From positions 1 to 64,000 of the forward strand of contig CAYNFR010000012.1 in assembly GCA_964396595.1 (NCBI GenBank): a stretch of 64,000 nucleotides of DNA. Direction: 5' to 3'. The position numbers and the translations under genes are program-made. This document shows, in pieces, positions 56,028 to 64,000 of this stretch. The notes under the pieces were generated by a model. That model was given only the letters and a program-made list of their open reading frames with translations, searched no databases and was not told where the DNA came from. Source of the DNA: CAYNFR01 sp964396595. GTDB lineage: Bacteria; Bacteroidota; Bacteroidia; Chitinophagales; Saprospiraceae. Positions within the stretch are counted from its first letter, which is position 1; every line of letters starts with the position of its first letter.

Positions 56028-57421
56028 AAAAATCTTGCTACTTATCTGCCCTGATAGTTTTATCTGCATGTGCAATAATAGGACTAAGTGGATGTGGGAT
56101 GTCTGGTAAAAACGAAACACATATGAACAACGCGAAGAATTATCGTAAAGCCCCATCATGGGCCAATGATGCAAGCATTTACGAAGTAAACATCAGACAA
56201 TATACACCTGAAGGAACCTTTAATGCCTTCTCTCAATCCTTAGCTCGACTTCAATCTATGGGGGTCAAAATTCTCTGGTTGATGCCTATCTATCCGGTAA
56301 GTGAGACTAACAGGAAAGGAACACTGGGCAGCTACTATGCCATTTCTGATTTCAGAGCGGTTAATCCGGAATTTGGCGCATTAGCAGATTTTAAAGACTT
56401 ACTCTATGAGGCGCATCGCCTCAATATGAAAGTAATCCTCGACATGGTACCTAACCATACAGGGTGGGATCACCCATGGATAAATGAGCATCCTGAATGG
56501 TACACTAGAGATAGTAATGGTTATATAATTTCTCCTTTAGACCCTTGGAGTGGACAGCCCACAGGATGGACTGATGTCGCTGACCTTAATTATGAAAATG
56601 CGGAGATGCGTCAAGCATTGATCAGCGATTATTTATTTTGGGTAAATGAAATAGGTATTGATGGATTCCGGATGGATATGGCGCACTTTGTCCCCTTGGA
56701 ATTCTGGCATCAAGTAAGAACAGCACTAGACGGCACGGGCAAAGAATTGTTTATGCTCGCCGAGTCAGAATCTGCAGAGCATATCAGCGAGGGACTATTT
56801 CACGCCAACTATGCATGGCCTCACCATCACATCATGAATGACGTGGCTAAAGGTCATAAATCAGCCGCTGACTTAAGAAACTGGCTTAAAGAAAATCATC
56901 ATCATACCCGACTTGGCAACAGAATGTTTTTTCTTTCGAATCACGATGAAAACAGCTGGGCAGGCAGTGAAATAGAGCGAATGGGTGATGCCTATAAGAC
57001 ATTCGCTGTTCACAGCTTTACGATAGGTGGTTATCCGCTTATCTATTCAGGGATGGAAGAACCACTGGTGAAAAGGCTAGAATTTTTTGAAAAAGACGCG
57101 ATCCCATTCAATACTTTTTCGAATCAAAGTTTTTACGCTCAGTTGATCAAACTGAAAAAGGAAAATCCTGCATTACATGCAGATGCGCTTAATTCGAAAT
57201 GGGATTTCATCTCGGATGATAGCCATATACTTGCCTATCGTATTACATCCGGCGATAACCATGTTCTGACTATATTAAATCTATCACCTGACACAAGAAG
57301 TCTTGCTGTAAGCGAAGATCTTTCTGCTTTTAAAGTTGCCATAGTAGATGGTGTGGAGATAAACGAAGATAATAACGTTCAATTAAGCCCTTGGGGATAT
57401 GTAGTGATGACTAAAGAGTAA
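56024..57421 (+). CDS. GH13 alpha-amylase-family lipoprotein
   Basis: This 465-residue protein starts with a lipobox (GLSGC, Cys25), so it is anchored outside the cytoplasm. The (beta/alpha)8 barrel has the four conserved regions: DMVPNHTG, GFRMDMAHF with nucleophile Asp218, AESE with acid/base Glu247, and SNHDEN with Asp308. It hydrolyses or transfers alpha-1,4-glucans and would supply oligosaccharides for the GH65 enzyme. No sugar transporter is encoded nearby. Confidence 0.9.
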   Translation: MKKSCYLSALIVLSACAIIGLSGCGMSGKNETHMNNAKNYRKAPSWANDASIYEVNIRQYTPEGTFNAFSQSLARLQSMGVKILWLMPIYPVSETNRKGTLGSYYAISDFRAVNPEFGALADFKDLLYEAHRLNMKVILDMVPNHTGWDHPWINEHPEWYTRDSNGYIISPLDPWSGQPTGWTDVADLNYENAEMRQALISDYLFWVNEIGIDGFRMDMAHFVPLEFWHQVRTALDGTGKELFMLAESESAEHISEGLFHANYAWPHHHIMNDVAKGHKSAADLRNWLKENHHHTRLGNRMFFLSNHDENSWAGSEIERMGDAYKTFAVHSFTIGGYPLIYSGMEEPLVKRLEFFEKDAIPFNTFSNQSFYAQLIKLKKENPALHADALNSKWDFISDDSHILAYRITSGDNHVLTILNLSPDTRSLAVSEDLSAFKVAIVDGVEINEDNNVQLSPWGYVVMTKE

Positions 57422-57825
57422 AGAGTGAATGCGGTGCGCGTGACAGTGTGATTTGTATTAACCGAATAGTCAAATTTTGTTATTCAGCTATGTGCTTGCG
57501 CGTGGACAATTCACCAAATTTCATCATGAAGTATGATATATTGAAAGTGGGATTATACCATTAGGGTTTTTGGATTATTACATTCAGTGACGGATACTCT
57601 TGCACGTTACTCCGCTTACTCTTGCTGAAGAATGTCTGCATCTATATGCCTTAGCGGAGGGGAATAGAAATGCCAACTTTCTTGTAAGAGGGGCACACAC
57701 TGAGATACCTTGTCTATCAGTGTTTATAAGACTACATGTATGTCCCGCATAATACTTGAAAACAGTTTCTTCACCTTATCACGAAGTGATCTACACATTG
57801 GCTTCAGCCACAAAAGAAAAAATTC
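57422..57825. other. 404-bp convergent intergenic region without a recognised gene
   Basis: It lies between the ends of the GH13 and lysA genes. No coding frame, tRNA-like clover leaf or clear terminator hairpin with T-run was seen. Confidence 0.4.
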
Positions 57826-59082
57826 TTAGCTCAGATCCAGTTTCTGATCGGTAAATTTTACCAACTGCTGCTTATTGAGGATGTCATCAAATGTCTCACG
57901 TTCTCTGATTAAATAATCCATGGCTTGATAAACCATGACCTCTGCCGGACGATACCGCGAATTATAATTACTGCTCATACTGAATCCATAGGCACCTGCA
58001 TTTTTAAAACACAAGATGTCTTCCTCTTGGATTTCCGCGATCTGTCTATTCGCCCCAAATGTGTCTGTCTCACAGATATAGCCTACGATGGTGTACAATC
58101 TATTCTTGGCTTGAGGCCTTGAAATATTGATGATCTCGTGATAGGCATCATAAAACATGGGCCTGATAAGATGATTCAGACCGGAGTCTACTGCCGCAAA
58201 GGTTGTAGACGTGGTCTGCTTGACCGCATTGACACGCACCAGAAAACTCCCTGCTTCACTGACAAGATATTTGCCGGGTTCAATTTTGAGCGTTAAATCG
58301 CGACCATACTCTTTACAAAATACACTAAATCGTGTCGTTATCTTAGCACCGAGTTCATCTATATCTATCTCCTTATCCTCCGGCTTATAAGGCACTTTAA
58401 ATCCGCCACCAAAATCTATGAACGAGAGATTGTCGAATTGTCGTGCCACCTCAAATAATATTTCTGCACCTTCGAGAAAAGTAGCTGCATCCTTGATCTC
58501 CGACCCCGTGTGCATGTGTAATCCATGAATCTGCATGCCATGCGCCTTAACGATCCGCTGCACCAGCGGAAGCTGATGATGAGATATGCCAAACTTGCTG
58601 TCGACATGCCCTGTCGATATTTTGAGATTGCCACCCGCCATGATATGTGGGTTAATCCTGATCCCCACCGGATAATGAGGGTGACGATGGCCAAACTGCT
58701 CCAGAATAGACGTGTTGTCCAGATTAATCCTCACCCCTACTGCTACAGCCTCTTCAATCTCTTCCATAGACACCCCGCTAGGTGTGTATAATATTTCCTC
58801 CGGAAGAAATCCCGCATAAAGACCCAGTTTGATCTCTTGGATAGATACAGCCTCAAGCCCGCAGCCGATACTTTTTAAAAAATTGAGTACGGACACATTG
58901 GAAAGTGCTTTGCATGCAAAATTGATCTGTGTATCTGCACCACGATATGCCTTCTTCAATTTATTAAATTGTTGCTCAATCTTAGCGGCATCATAAACAT
59001 ACAAAGGACAACCATACTTATCCGCAAGAGACAATAAGGATACACCCTCTAAGGTCACATATGTATCTTTCTCCACTTTCAT
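57826..59082 (-). CDS. lysA: Diaminopimelate decarboxylase
   Basis: This 418-residue PLP enzyme of the fold-III (alanine racemase-like) family has Lys58 (NFACKALS) as cofactor lysine, the HMHTGSEI and GGGFKVPY glycine loop, EPGKYLV, and the C-terminal catalytic Cys in CETDTFG. It makes lysine from meso-diaminopimelate. It is the final step of the pathway that the aspartokinase at 14637 begins. Divergent from miaA. Confidence 0.95.
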   Translation of the reverse strand: MKVEKDTYVTLEGVSLLSLADKYGCPLYVYDAAKIEQQFNKLKKAYRGADTQINFACKALSNVSVLNFLKSIGCGLEAVSIQEIKLGLYAGFLPEEILYTPSGVSMEEIEEAVAVGVRINLDNTSILEQFGHRHPHYPVGIRINPHIMAGGNLKISTGHVDSKFGISHHQLPLVQRIVKAHGMQIHGLHMHTGSEIKDAATFLEGAEILFEVARQFDNLSFIDFGGGFKVPYKPEDKEIDIDELGAKITTRFSVFCKEYGRDLTLKIEPGKYLVSEAGSFLVRVNAVKQTTSTTFAAVDSGLNHLIRPMFYDAYHEIINISRPQAKNRLYTIVGYICETDTFGANRQIAEIQEEDILCFKNAGAYGFSMSSNYNSRYRPAEVMVYQAMDYLIRERETFDDILNKQQLVKFTDQKLDLS

Positions 59083-59210
59083 AGTATACTGCTTGAATCG
59101 ATGGCAAAAATATGCCTTATTATCGATGTGATAGTTTTGTTATACAAAAGCTCTGCCACAACGCATCCATCCCCTTATCTTCGCTTATAGTTATTTAAAG
59201 TGCAGAATAT

Positions 59211-60116
59211 TTGGATAAAAATTTGATCGTCATCGGTGGACCTACCGCATCGGGTAAGACGCAGCTCTCACTGGATATAGCCGGATTGCTCGATTGTCCT
59301 ATTATTTCGGCGGACAGCCGTCAGATTTACAAAGAAATGAATATCGGCACGGCCAAAATTTCACTTTCCGATATGCGCGGAATAGATCACTATTTCCTCA
59401 ATCATAAAAGTATCACAGCAGAATATAGCGCTGCCGATTACGAAGCGGAATGTATAGAATTATTGCAGGAAATATTTTCAGAAAGGAATCATGTCGTGAT
59501 GGTCGGGGGTACCGGATTGTACATCAAGGCAGTGTTGGCCGGACTGGACGAAATACCGGATGTACCTCTAGCAAACATCCATTTTTATGAAAAAATCTTG
59601 AATCAGTCAGGCATCATGCCGCTTCAAGAAGAACTCAAAGAATCGGATCCCGTCTATGCCGCTGAAGTAGATATGCGCAACCCCAGGCGGCTGATCAGAG
59701 CGTTGAGTGTCATAAGGAGCACCAATCGTGCGTTTTCGGATTTCAGGAAGTTGAGCCTACAGCCACGACAATTTACACCATATTCGATCGCTTTGATGCC
59801 TGATCGTTATCGCTTATATCAACGTATCGATAGTCGTGTCGAGACCATGATGAACGATGGTCTGCTCGATGAAGTTAAAGTATTGTATCCACAGCGGCAT
59901 ATGCGCAGTCTTCAGACCGTCGGTTATGCGGAGCTGTTTGATTATCTAGACGATAAAATCAGCTTGACTGATGCCGTAGATAAAATAAAACAACACACAC
60001 GCAATTACGCCAAGCGTCAGATGACCTGGTTTAAAAACCAAGGCAGCTGGCGATATTATACCGATCCTGCTGATCCGTCAATTATATCTGATCTCAGAGC
60101 GCATTTGGGTATTTAA
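59211..60116 (+). CDS. miaA: tRNA dimethylallyltransferase
   Basis: This 301-residue enzyme adds dimethylallyl to A37 of tRNAs reading UNN codons. It starts with TTG at 59211, as no ATG fits. Signatures are GPTASGKT (10-17), ISADSRQIYKEMNIGTAK, MVGGTGLYIKAVLAG, the swinging-loop region, and TRNYAKRQMTWFK. TATCTTCG about 35 bases upstream resembles a -7 element. It is divergent from lysA and followed by the acyl-CoA ligase after 75 bp. Confidence 0.95.
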   Translation: MDKNLIVIGGPTASGKTQLSLDIAGLLDCPIISADSRQIYKEMNIGTAKISLSDMRGIDHYFLNHKSITAEYSAADYEAECIELLQEIFSERNHVVMVGGTGLYIKAVLAGLDEIPDVPLANIHFYEKILNQSGIMPLQEELKESDPVYAAEVDMRNPRRLIRALSVIRSTNRAFSDFRKLSLQPRQFTPYSIALMPDRYRLYQRIDSRVETMMNDGLLDEVKVLYPQRHMRSLQTVGYAELFDYLDDKISLTDAVDKIKQHTRNYAKRQMTWFKNQGSWRYYTDPADPSIISDLRAHLGI

Positions 60117-60191
60117 TAATGTAGCTAAGATATTATCTTGGCGGTCAATGTTAAAGAATTGATTTATCAGACTGAATTAATATAATATTTT

Positions 60192-61739
60192 ATGCTAAAC
60201 CTCTCCACCCTATTAGAATCTTCTGCCAGAGCATATCCACAAAAAACAGCCTATAGTTTTGGTGACCGAGATTATTCATTTGCCGCCATCAACGGAGTCG
60301 CTAATCAGATTGCCAATGGTCTGAGAAGTATTGGCATTCAGCCCGGGGACAAGGTAGGATTGAGTTGTTTGAACCTCCCCTATTTTCCGATGATTTATTA
60401 CGGCATCCTCAAAGCGGGTGCAGTGGTTGTTCCGCTCAGTGTATTGCTCAAAGACGAAGAAATCGCGTATCACCTCTCTGATAGTGAGGCCAAGGCTTAT
60501 TTCTGCTTCGAAGGAACCGCGGAGTTGCCGATGGGTCAGATGGGTTATAAAGGTTTTAACAATGCACCTGAATGTCAGCATTTCTTTATGATTACTGCCA
60601 ATCCCGCTGCGCCATCACCCATAGAGGGCACGCGCACCCTCGGCTCCCTGATGCACGGACAGTCGCCACAGGCAGAGCCTGTTCGTACCGGAGCAGACGA
60701 TACCGCTGTGATTATATATACCTCCGGAACAACCGGCAGACCTAAAGGAGCAGAACTGTCACATAGTAATTTGCTTATCAACGCAGTCATTTGTGCAGAT
60801 TTATTCAGACTGACAGAAAATGACCGTGTTATCATCGTGCTGCCGCTGTTTCACATCTTTGCGATGACTTGCTTGATGAATGCCTTCTTGTATCGTGGTG
60901 CACAGGCTGTCTTACTACCACGCTTTGATGCCGAGGCGGTGCTGGGCTTAATGGATAAACACGAAATAACTGTCTTCGCCGGTGTGCCTACTATGTATTG
61001 GGGCTTGGTCAATTACAGTACGGACAAATTCGACATGGCGAAGATTACCACCAATCTCAGAATATGTGCCTCGGGTGGTGCTGCATTGCCGGTACAAGTA
61101 TTAAAAGATTTCGAAGCTAAATACAGCACCCCCGTACTCGAAGGTTACGGCATGTCAGAAGGCTCTCCCGTTGTAACATTTAACCAACTTAATGTCGGTA
61201 GAAAACCCGGATCTATAGGCACCCCGGTATGGGGCGTAGAAGTCAAACTGATGGATGACAAAGGAGTAGAAGTACCGACAGGCGAAAAAGGTGAACTATG
61301 GTATCGCGGTCACAATGTGATGAAAGGATATTTTAAAAGGCCGGAGGCAAATGTGGAGACTATTACAGATGGTTGGCTTCACTCGGGTGATGTTGCGATC
61401 AAGGACGAAGACGGATTTTATTTTATTGTAGATCGAACAAAAGATATGATCATCAGAGGTGGCCTCAATGTCTATCCACGCGAAATAGAAGAAGTTATCA
61501 TACAGCACCCTGCCGTATCACTAGTAGCCGTCATCGGGGTGCCGGACGACAAAATGGGCGAAGAAGTCAAAGCCTACATTGTAAAAAAAGAAGATGCGCA
61601 ACTGACCAAAGATCAAATTATGGAATTTGCCAAGTCCAAGCTCGCTGCTTACAAATATCCGCGCATCGTCGAATTTTTAGATAGCCTGCCTATGAGTGCC
61701 ACAGGCAAAATTTTGAAAAAGGAATTACGAAAAATGTAG
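60192..61739 (+). CDS. Acyl-CoA synthetase, long-chain fatty acid type
   Basis: This 515-residue AMP-forming ligase has the P-loop YTSGTTGRPKG (176-186), GYGMSEGSPVVTFN, the hinge region HSGDVAIKDEDGFYFIVDRTKDMI and the C-terminal lysine in SATGKILKKELRKM. It activates a fatty or other carboxylic acid to its CoA ester. The length fits medium to long chains, but the exact substrate is not readable. The dehydrogenase gene follows after 10 bp. Confidence 0.92.
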   Translation: MLNLSTLLESSARAYPQKTAYSFGDRDYSFAAINGVANQIANGLRSIGIQPGDKVGLSCLNLPYFPMIYYGILKAGAVVVPLSVLLKDEEIAYHLSDSEAKAYFCFEGTAELPMGQMGYKGFNNAPECQHFFMITANPAAPSPIEGTRTLGSLMHGQSPQAEPVRTGADDTAVIIYTSGTTGRPKGAELSHSNLLINAVICADLFRLTENDRVIIVLPLFHIFAMTCLMNAFLYRGAQAVLLPRFDAEAVLGLMDKHEITVFAGVPTMYWGLVNYSTDKFDMAKITTNLRICASGGAALPVQVLKDFEAKYSTPVLEGYGMSEGSPVVTFNQLNVGRKPGSIGTPVWGVEVKLMDDKGVEVPTGEKGELWYRGHNVMKGYFKRPEANVETITDGWLHSGDVAIKDEDGFYFIVDRTKDMIIRGGLNVYPREIEEVIIQHPAVSLVAVIGVPDDKMGEEVKAYIVKKEDAQLTKDQIMEFAKSKLAAYKYPRIVEFLDSLPMSATGKILKKELRKM

Positions 61740-61749
61740 TTGAATTAAT

Positions 61750-62634
61750 ATGAAAATAGCCGTCATCGGAGCAGGAACAATGGGTAATGGCATCGCGCAC
61801 ATCTTCGCCCTTAATGGTCACCATGTCAATCTTATCGATCTTAACGAGCAGGCACTCAATGCCGGAATAAGCAACATCCGCAAAAATCTGGAACGCATGC
61901 TATCCAAGGCTACGATTGATCAGCGCATCATGGACAAGACTATCAGCCTTATCACCGCCTCAACCCACCTCAATGATGCCGTATCAGATCGCGATGTAGT
62001 CATCGAGGCTGCAACAGAGTCAGAAAATTTGAAACTTAAAATATTCGCTCAGCTCGACGAGGCATGCCCTGCGCATACCCTACTCGCCTCCAATACTTCA
62101 TCCATTTCCATCACCAAAATAGCAGCCGCAACAAAACGAGCTGACAAGGTCATCGGAATGCACTTCTTTAATCCGGTGCCGATCATGCCACTGGTAGAAA
62201 TCATCCGTGGCTACAGCACCTCTGATGAAACCATGCAGACCATTGATGCGCTTGCCACATCATTAAGAAAGACACCTATCAGTGTTAACGACTACCCCGG
62301 TTTTGTATCGAATCGCATCTTGATGCCTATGCTCAACGAAGCTTTTTATACCCTATATGAAGGAATCGCTGGTGTCGCAGAGATTGATGGCGTGATGAAA
62401 CTCGGAATGGCGCATCCCATGGGGCCTCTACAGCTCGCAGACTTTGTCGGCCTGGATGTCTGTCTCAATATATGCGAAGTGCTACACAAAGGCTTCGGTA
62501 ATCCGAAATATGCTCCCTGCCCGCTGCTCATCAAGATGGTCGCTGCCGGCAAACTAGGTCGTAAATCCGGTGAAGGGTTTTATGATTATTCTGGGGGTGG
62601 AAAGGATTTGGTTGTCGCGGAACGATTTAGATAG
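61750..62634 (+). CDS. 3-hydroxyacyl-CoA (3-hydroxybutyryl-CoA) dehydrogenase
   Basis: This 294-residue protein has the NAD-binding [18 protein letters not shown], then [13 protein letters not shown] with the catalytic region, [19 protein letters not shown] carrying the catalytic His, and the C-terminal domain GYLNRILM-like [17 protein letters not shown]. The short, single-domain form acts on acetoacetyl-CoA/3-hydroxybutyryl-CoA in fatty acid or butanoate metabolism. It is co-directional with the acyl-CoA ligase, 10 bp apart. Confidence 0.93.
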   Translation: MKIAVIGAGTMGNGIAHIFALNGHHVNLIDLNEQALNAGISNIRKNLERMLSKATIDQRIMDKTISLITASTHLNDAVSDRDVVIEAATESENLKLKIFAQLDEACPAHTLLASNTSSISITKIAAATKRADKVIGMHFFNPVPIMPLVEIIRGYSTSDETMQTIDALATSLRKTPISVNDYPGFVSNRILMPMLNEAFYTLYEGIAGVAEIDGVMKLGMAHPMGPLQLADFVGLDVCLNICEVLHKGFGNPKYAPCPLLIKMVAAGKLGRKSGEGFYDYSGGGKDLVVAERFR

Positions 62635-62885
62635 TCATCCCTTTATTAATTACGCATATTGACGGTTTCCGGTAATAGGTGCAAGGCTTTAGCCTGCTAT
62701 AATTTTCCCTATAAAAGACGAATCCGGTTGGATAATCCGAGGGGTAAGCAGAAAAGACTTTTCTCGGCGACATGACTAAAAGGTTCTCCGAAGAGACACG
62801 AATCCCTTCCTATGTGGGGCAGTCAAGGTATCACACCTGCTGTGAACTAGGCGTAAGATTTTTTAAGGGTTAAGGAGCTATATCC
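62635..62885. other. Gene-free stretch between 3-hydroxyacyl-CoA dehydrogenase and DUF721 genes
   Basis: 251 bp without a coding frame. A small hairpin AGGCTTTAGCCT is present near 62682-62693, and several G/C-rich patches give a structured look, but no known RNA family is recognised. Confidence 0.35.
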
Positions 62886-63164
62886 TTACCTTATCAACAC
62901 TTCATGGACAATAATCTCTGCCAAATGTTGATTGAACCTATCCTTGATTGATTCTCTGTTACTGAATAGTTCATGTTTAAGCGGGGCAGATTGTACGTAA
63001 ATAGTCAGAATGCCTTTGCGGAAAACTAGCTTCTCGGTGAGATCAACCACTAGTTTAGGCATGATTTCATGCCATGTCTCCTGGATTTTTGATGTGAAAT
63101 ACCCATCACTTATTTTGTCCTTTCGGACATATCGACTCAATATATCTTTTATATGCCTGTCCAT
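62886..63164 (-). CDS. DUF721 (DciA-like) protein
   Basis: This 92-residue protein matches the DUF721 core: KISDGYFTSKIQETWHEIMPKLVVDLTEKLVFRKGILTIYVQSAPLKHEL. Larger relatives (DciA) load the replicative helicase. It lies 25 bp after recF on the same strand, the usual place for this family in many genomes, which supports a replication or repair role. This short form has little beyond the core. Confidence 0.88.
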   Translation of the reverse strand: MDRHIKDILSRYVRKDKISDGYFTSKIQETWHEIMPKLVVDLTEKLVFRKGILTIYVQSAPLKHELFSNRESIKDRFNQHLAEIIVHEVLIR

Positions 63165-63189
63165 GACCGAATGGTTTTCTAACTACCTT

Positions 63190-64000
63190 TTAACTCACTA
63201 ATATAGCCTCAATTTGAATGCCTCTAGAGCGAAAACATTCGACTACCCTATCCACCTCTGTATCCGACAAAAATATCTGGCCGAAGCCATCTTGAGCCAC
63301 CAATTCAATCAAGTGACTCAACCGCACACTGTCCAGCTTCTCAAATAAATCATCAAGCAATAGTAAGGGTTTTGTTGCAGTTTTTTCGGACAGATATTCA
63401 TATTCTGCGATGCGCAGTGCATACAGAAAGCTTTTGATTTGGCCTTGGCTACCATACTTCTTGAAGGGATAACCATTGATCTCAAAGATAAAATCATCCT
63501 TGTGTGTACCTACCAATGTCCTACGCAGTTGCAGTTCTTCTCGCTGGAATTCATCAAGCAAAATCGCAAAATCGCGACCTTCCAGTTGAGATTGGTAGGT
63601 GATGCTTACTTTTTCTTTAGCATCAGAGATGAGATCATATATCCTCAAGCTTCGTTGCTGAAACTCTTCTGCGAATGTCTTCCGCTTATTGTGGATAGTT
63701 TTCCCTAGAGGTACAAGCCTATCATTAAAACTATCCATTACGATCACATCTACATCTCTGCTTGACTTCAATAGACTATCTTTTTGCTGAAGCAAATGCC
63801 TATAGCCCATCAATGCTTTGATGTATTCTTGATCGGTCTGACACAATATCCTATTGACGAAATCTCTTCTTTCTCTACTACCTTCCTTGACAATCTTGAT
63901 GTCATCAGGAGTAACGAATACTACGGGAAATTTTCCCATCAATAGCACAGGGCTGCTGATAGGCACATCATCGATGATTATCTCTTTCTTGCAGCCTAGC
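63190..64000 (-). CDS. recF: DNA replication/repair protein RecF, partial at window edge
   Basis: The coding frame stays open to the window edge (CKKEIIIDDVPISSPVLLMG at the top), so the N-terminal Walker A part lies outside. The visible 270 or so residues show RecF features: PVVFVTPDDIKIVKEGSRERRDFVNRIL, the long helical arms, GTHKDDFIFEINGYP, the signature KYGSQGQIKSFLYALRIAEYEY and Walker B LLLLDDLFEKLDSVR. RecF helps load RecA at gaps together with RecO and RecR. DUF721 follows after 25 bp. Confidence 0.95.
   Translation of the reverse strand, partial: LGCKKEIIIDDVPISSPVLLMGKFPVVFVTPDDIKIVKEGSRERRDFVNRILCQTDQEYIKALMGYRHLLQQKDSLLKSSRDVDVIVMDSFNDRLVPLGKTIHNKRKTFAEEFQQRSLRIYDLISDAKEKVSITYQSQLEGRDFAILLDEFQREELQLRRTLVGTHKDDFIFEINGYPFKKYGSQGQIKSFLYALRIAEYEYLSEKTATKPLLLLDDLFEKLDSVRLSHLIELVAQDGFGQIFLSDTEVDRVVECFRSRGIQIEAILVS

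Noticed and set aside
62635..62885. Possible structured RNA after the 3-hydroxyacyl-CoA dehydrogenase gene
   Set aside because: Only a small hairpin is visible; no hallmark of tmRNA, RNase P RNA, SRP RNA or tRNA was found.

Overview
The window looks like chromosome from a member of the Bacteroidota, probably a Saprospiria- or Chitinophagia-like lineage. This is inferred from gene content: a FecI-type sigma/FecR/STN-TonB receptor cassette, DUF4249, DUF4296, DUF4838 and DUF5916 proteins, a Bacteroidota-style YebC, and a TamB-like giant. It is also supported by promoters of the form TTTG-N20/21-TAnnTTTG and by start codons that usually lack a Shine-Dalgarno sequence. Most genes are housekeeping or metabolic. 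I see no rRNA, tRNA, CRISPR array, prophage or intact insertion sequence.

Layout. 1-413: two copies of a 65-bp REP-like repeat at the window edge. 414-5841 (minus): sigma factor, FecR anti-sigma factor, TonB receptor and DUF4249 lipoprotein, a surface-signalling uptake unit. 6193-11963 (plus): OmpA-like protein, sulfite dehydrogenase with its cytochrome c, a serine hydrolase, glutathione peroxidase and NhaA. 12477-14614: two small hypothetical genes, a strong terminator and a Pif1-like helicase. 14637-20713: aspartokinase divergent from an ACT-domain protein, Nudix hydrolase divergent from pyrE, an M42 peptidase, a membrane protein and YebC. 21003-23333: a compact restriction-modification-like pair, in which an HTH-XRE domain is fused to a beta-class DNA methyltransferase and is followed by a small PD-(D/E)XK protein. 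23439-31179: small accessory genes, including DinB-fold proteins, a DUF4838 glycosidase-like protein, two DUF1801 proteins, AlkD, and a MarR/truncated-hemoglobin/DUF2024/glutaredoxin-like cluster. 31371-37726: CobW GTPase, DUF5916 protein and an outer-membrane receptor. 37978-50961: sugar isomerase-like protein, DUF1295 protein, aroC, TamB-like protein, folP, an M23 lipoprotein, and a SixA/DUF4296/response-regulator/kinase operon. 51272-57421: SWIM zinc-finger protein and a pgmB/GH65/GH13 alpha-glucan operon. 57826-64000: lysA, miaA, acyl-CoA ligase with 3-hydroxyacyl-CoA dehydrogenase, DUF721 and the 3' part of recF.

Two things stand out. The first is the HTH-methyltransferase fusion with its nuclease partner, which suggests a restriction system whose control protein and modification enzyme are one polypeptide. 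The second is a small redox or NO-type regulon. Two adjacent promoters, one for a glutaredoxin-like gene and one for the DUF2024-hemoglobin-MarR operon, carry the same TAGTTA/TAACTA palindrome between their -33 and -7 elements. The MarR protein of that operon has a cysteine-rich C-terminal tail and is the obvious candidate ligand-responsive repressor.
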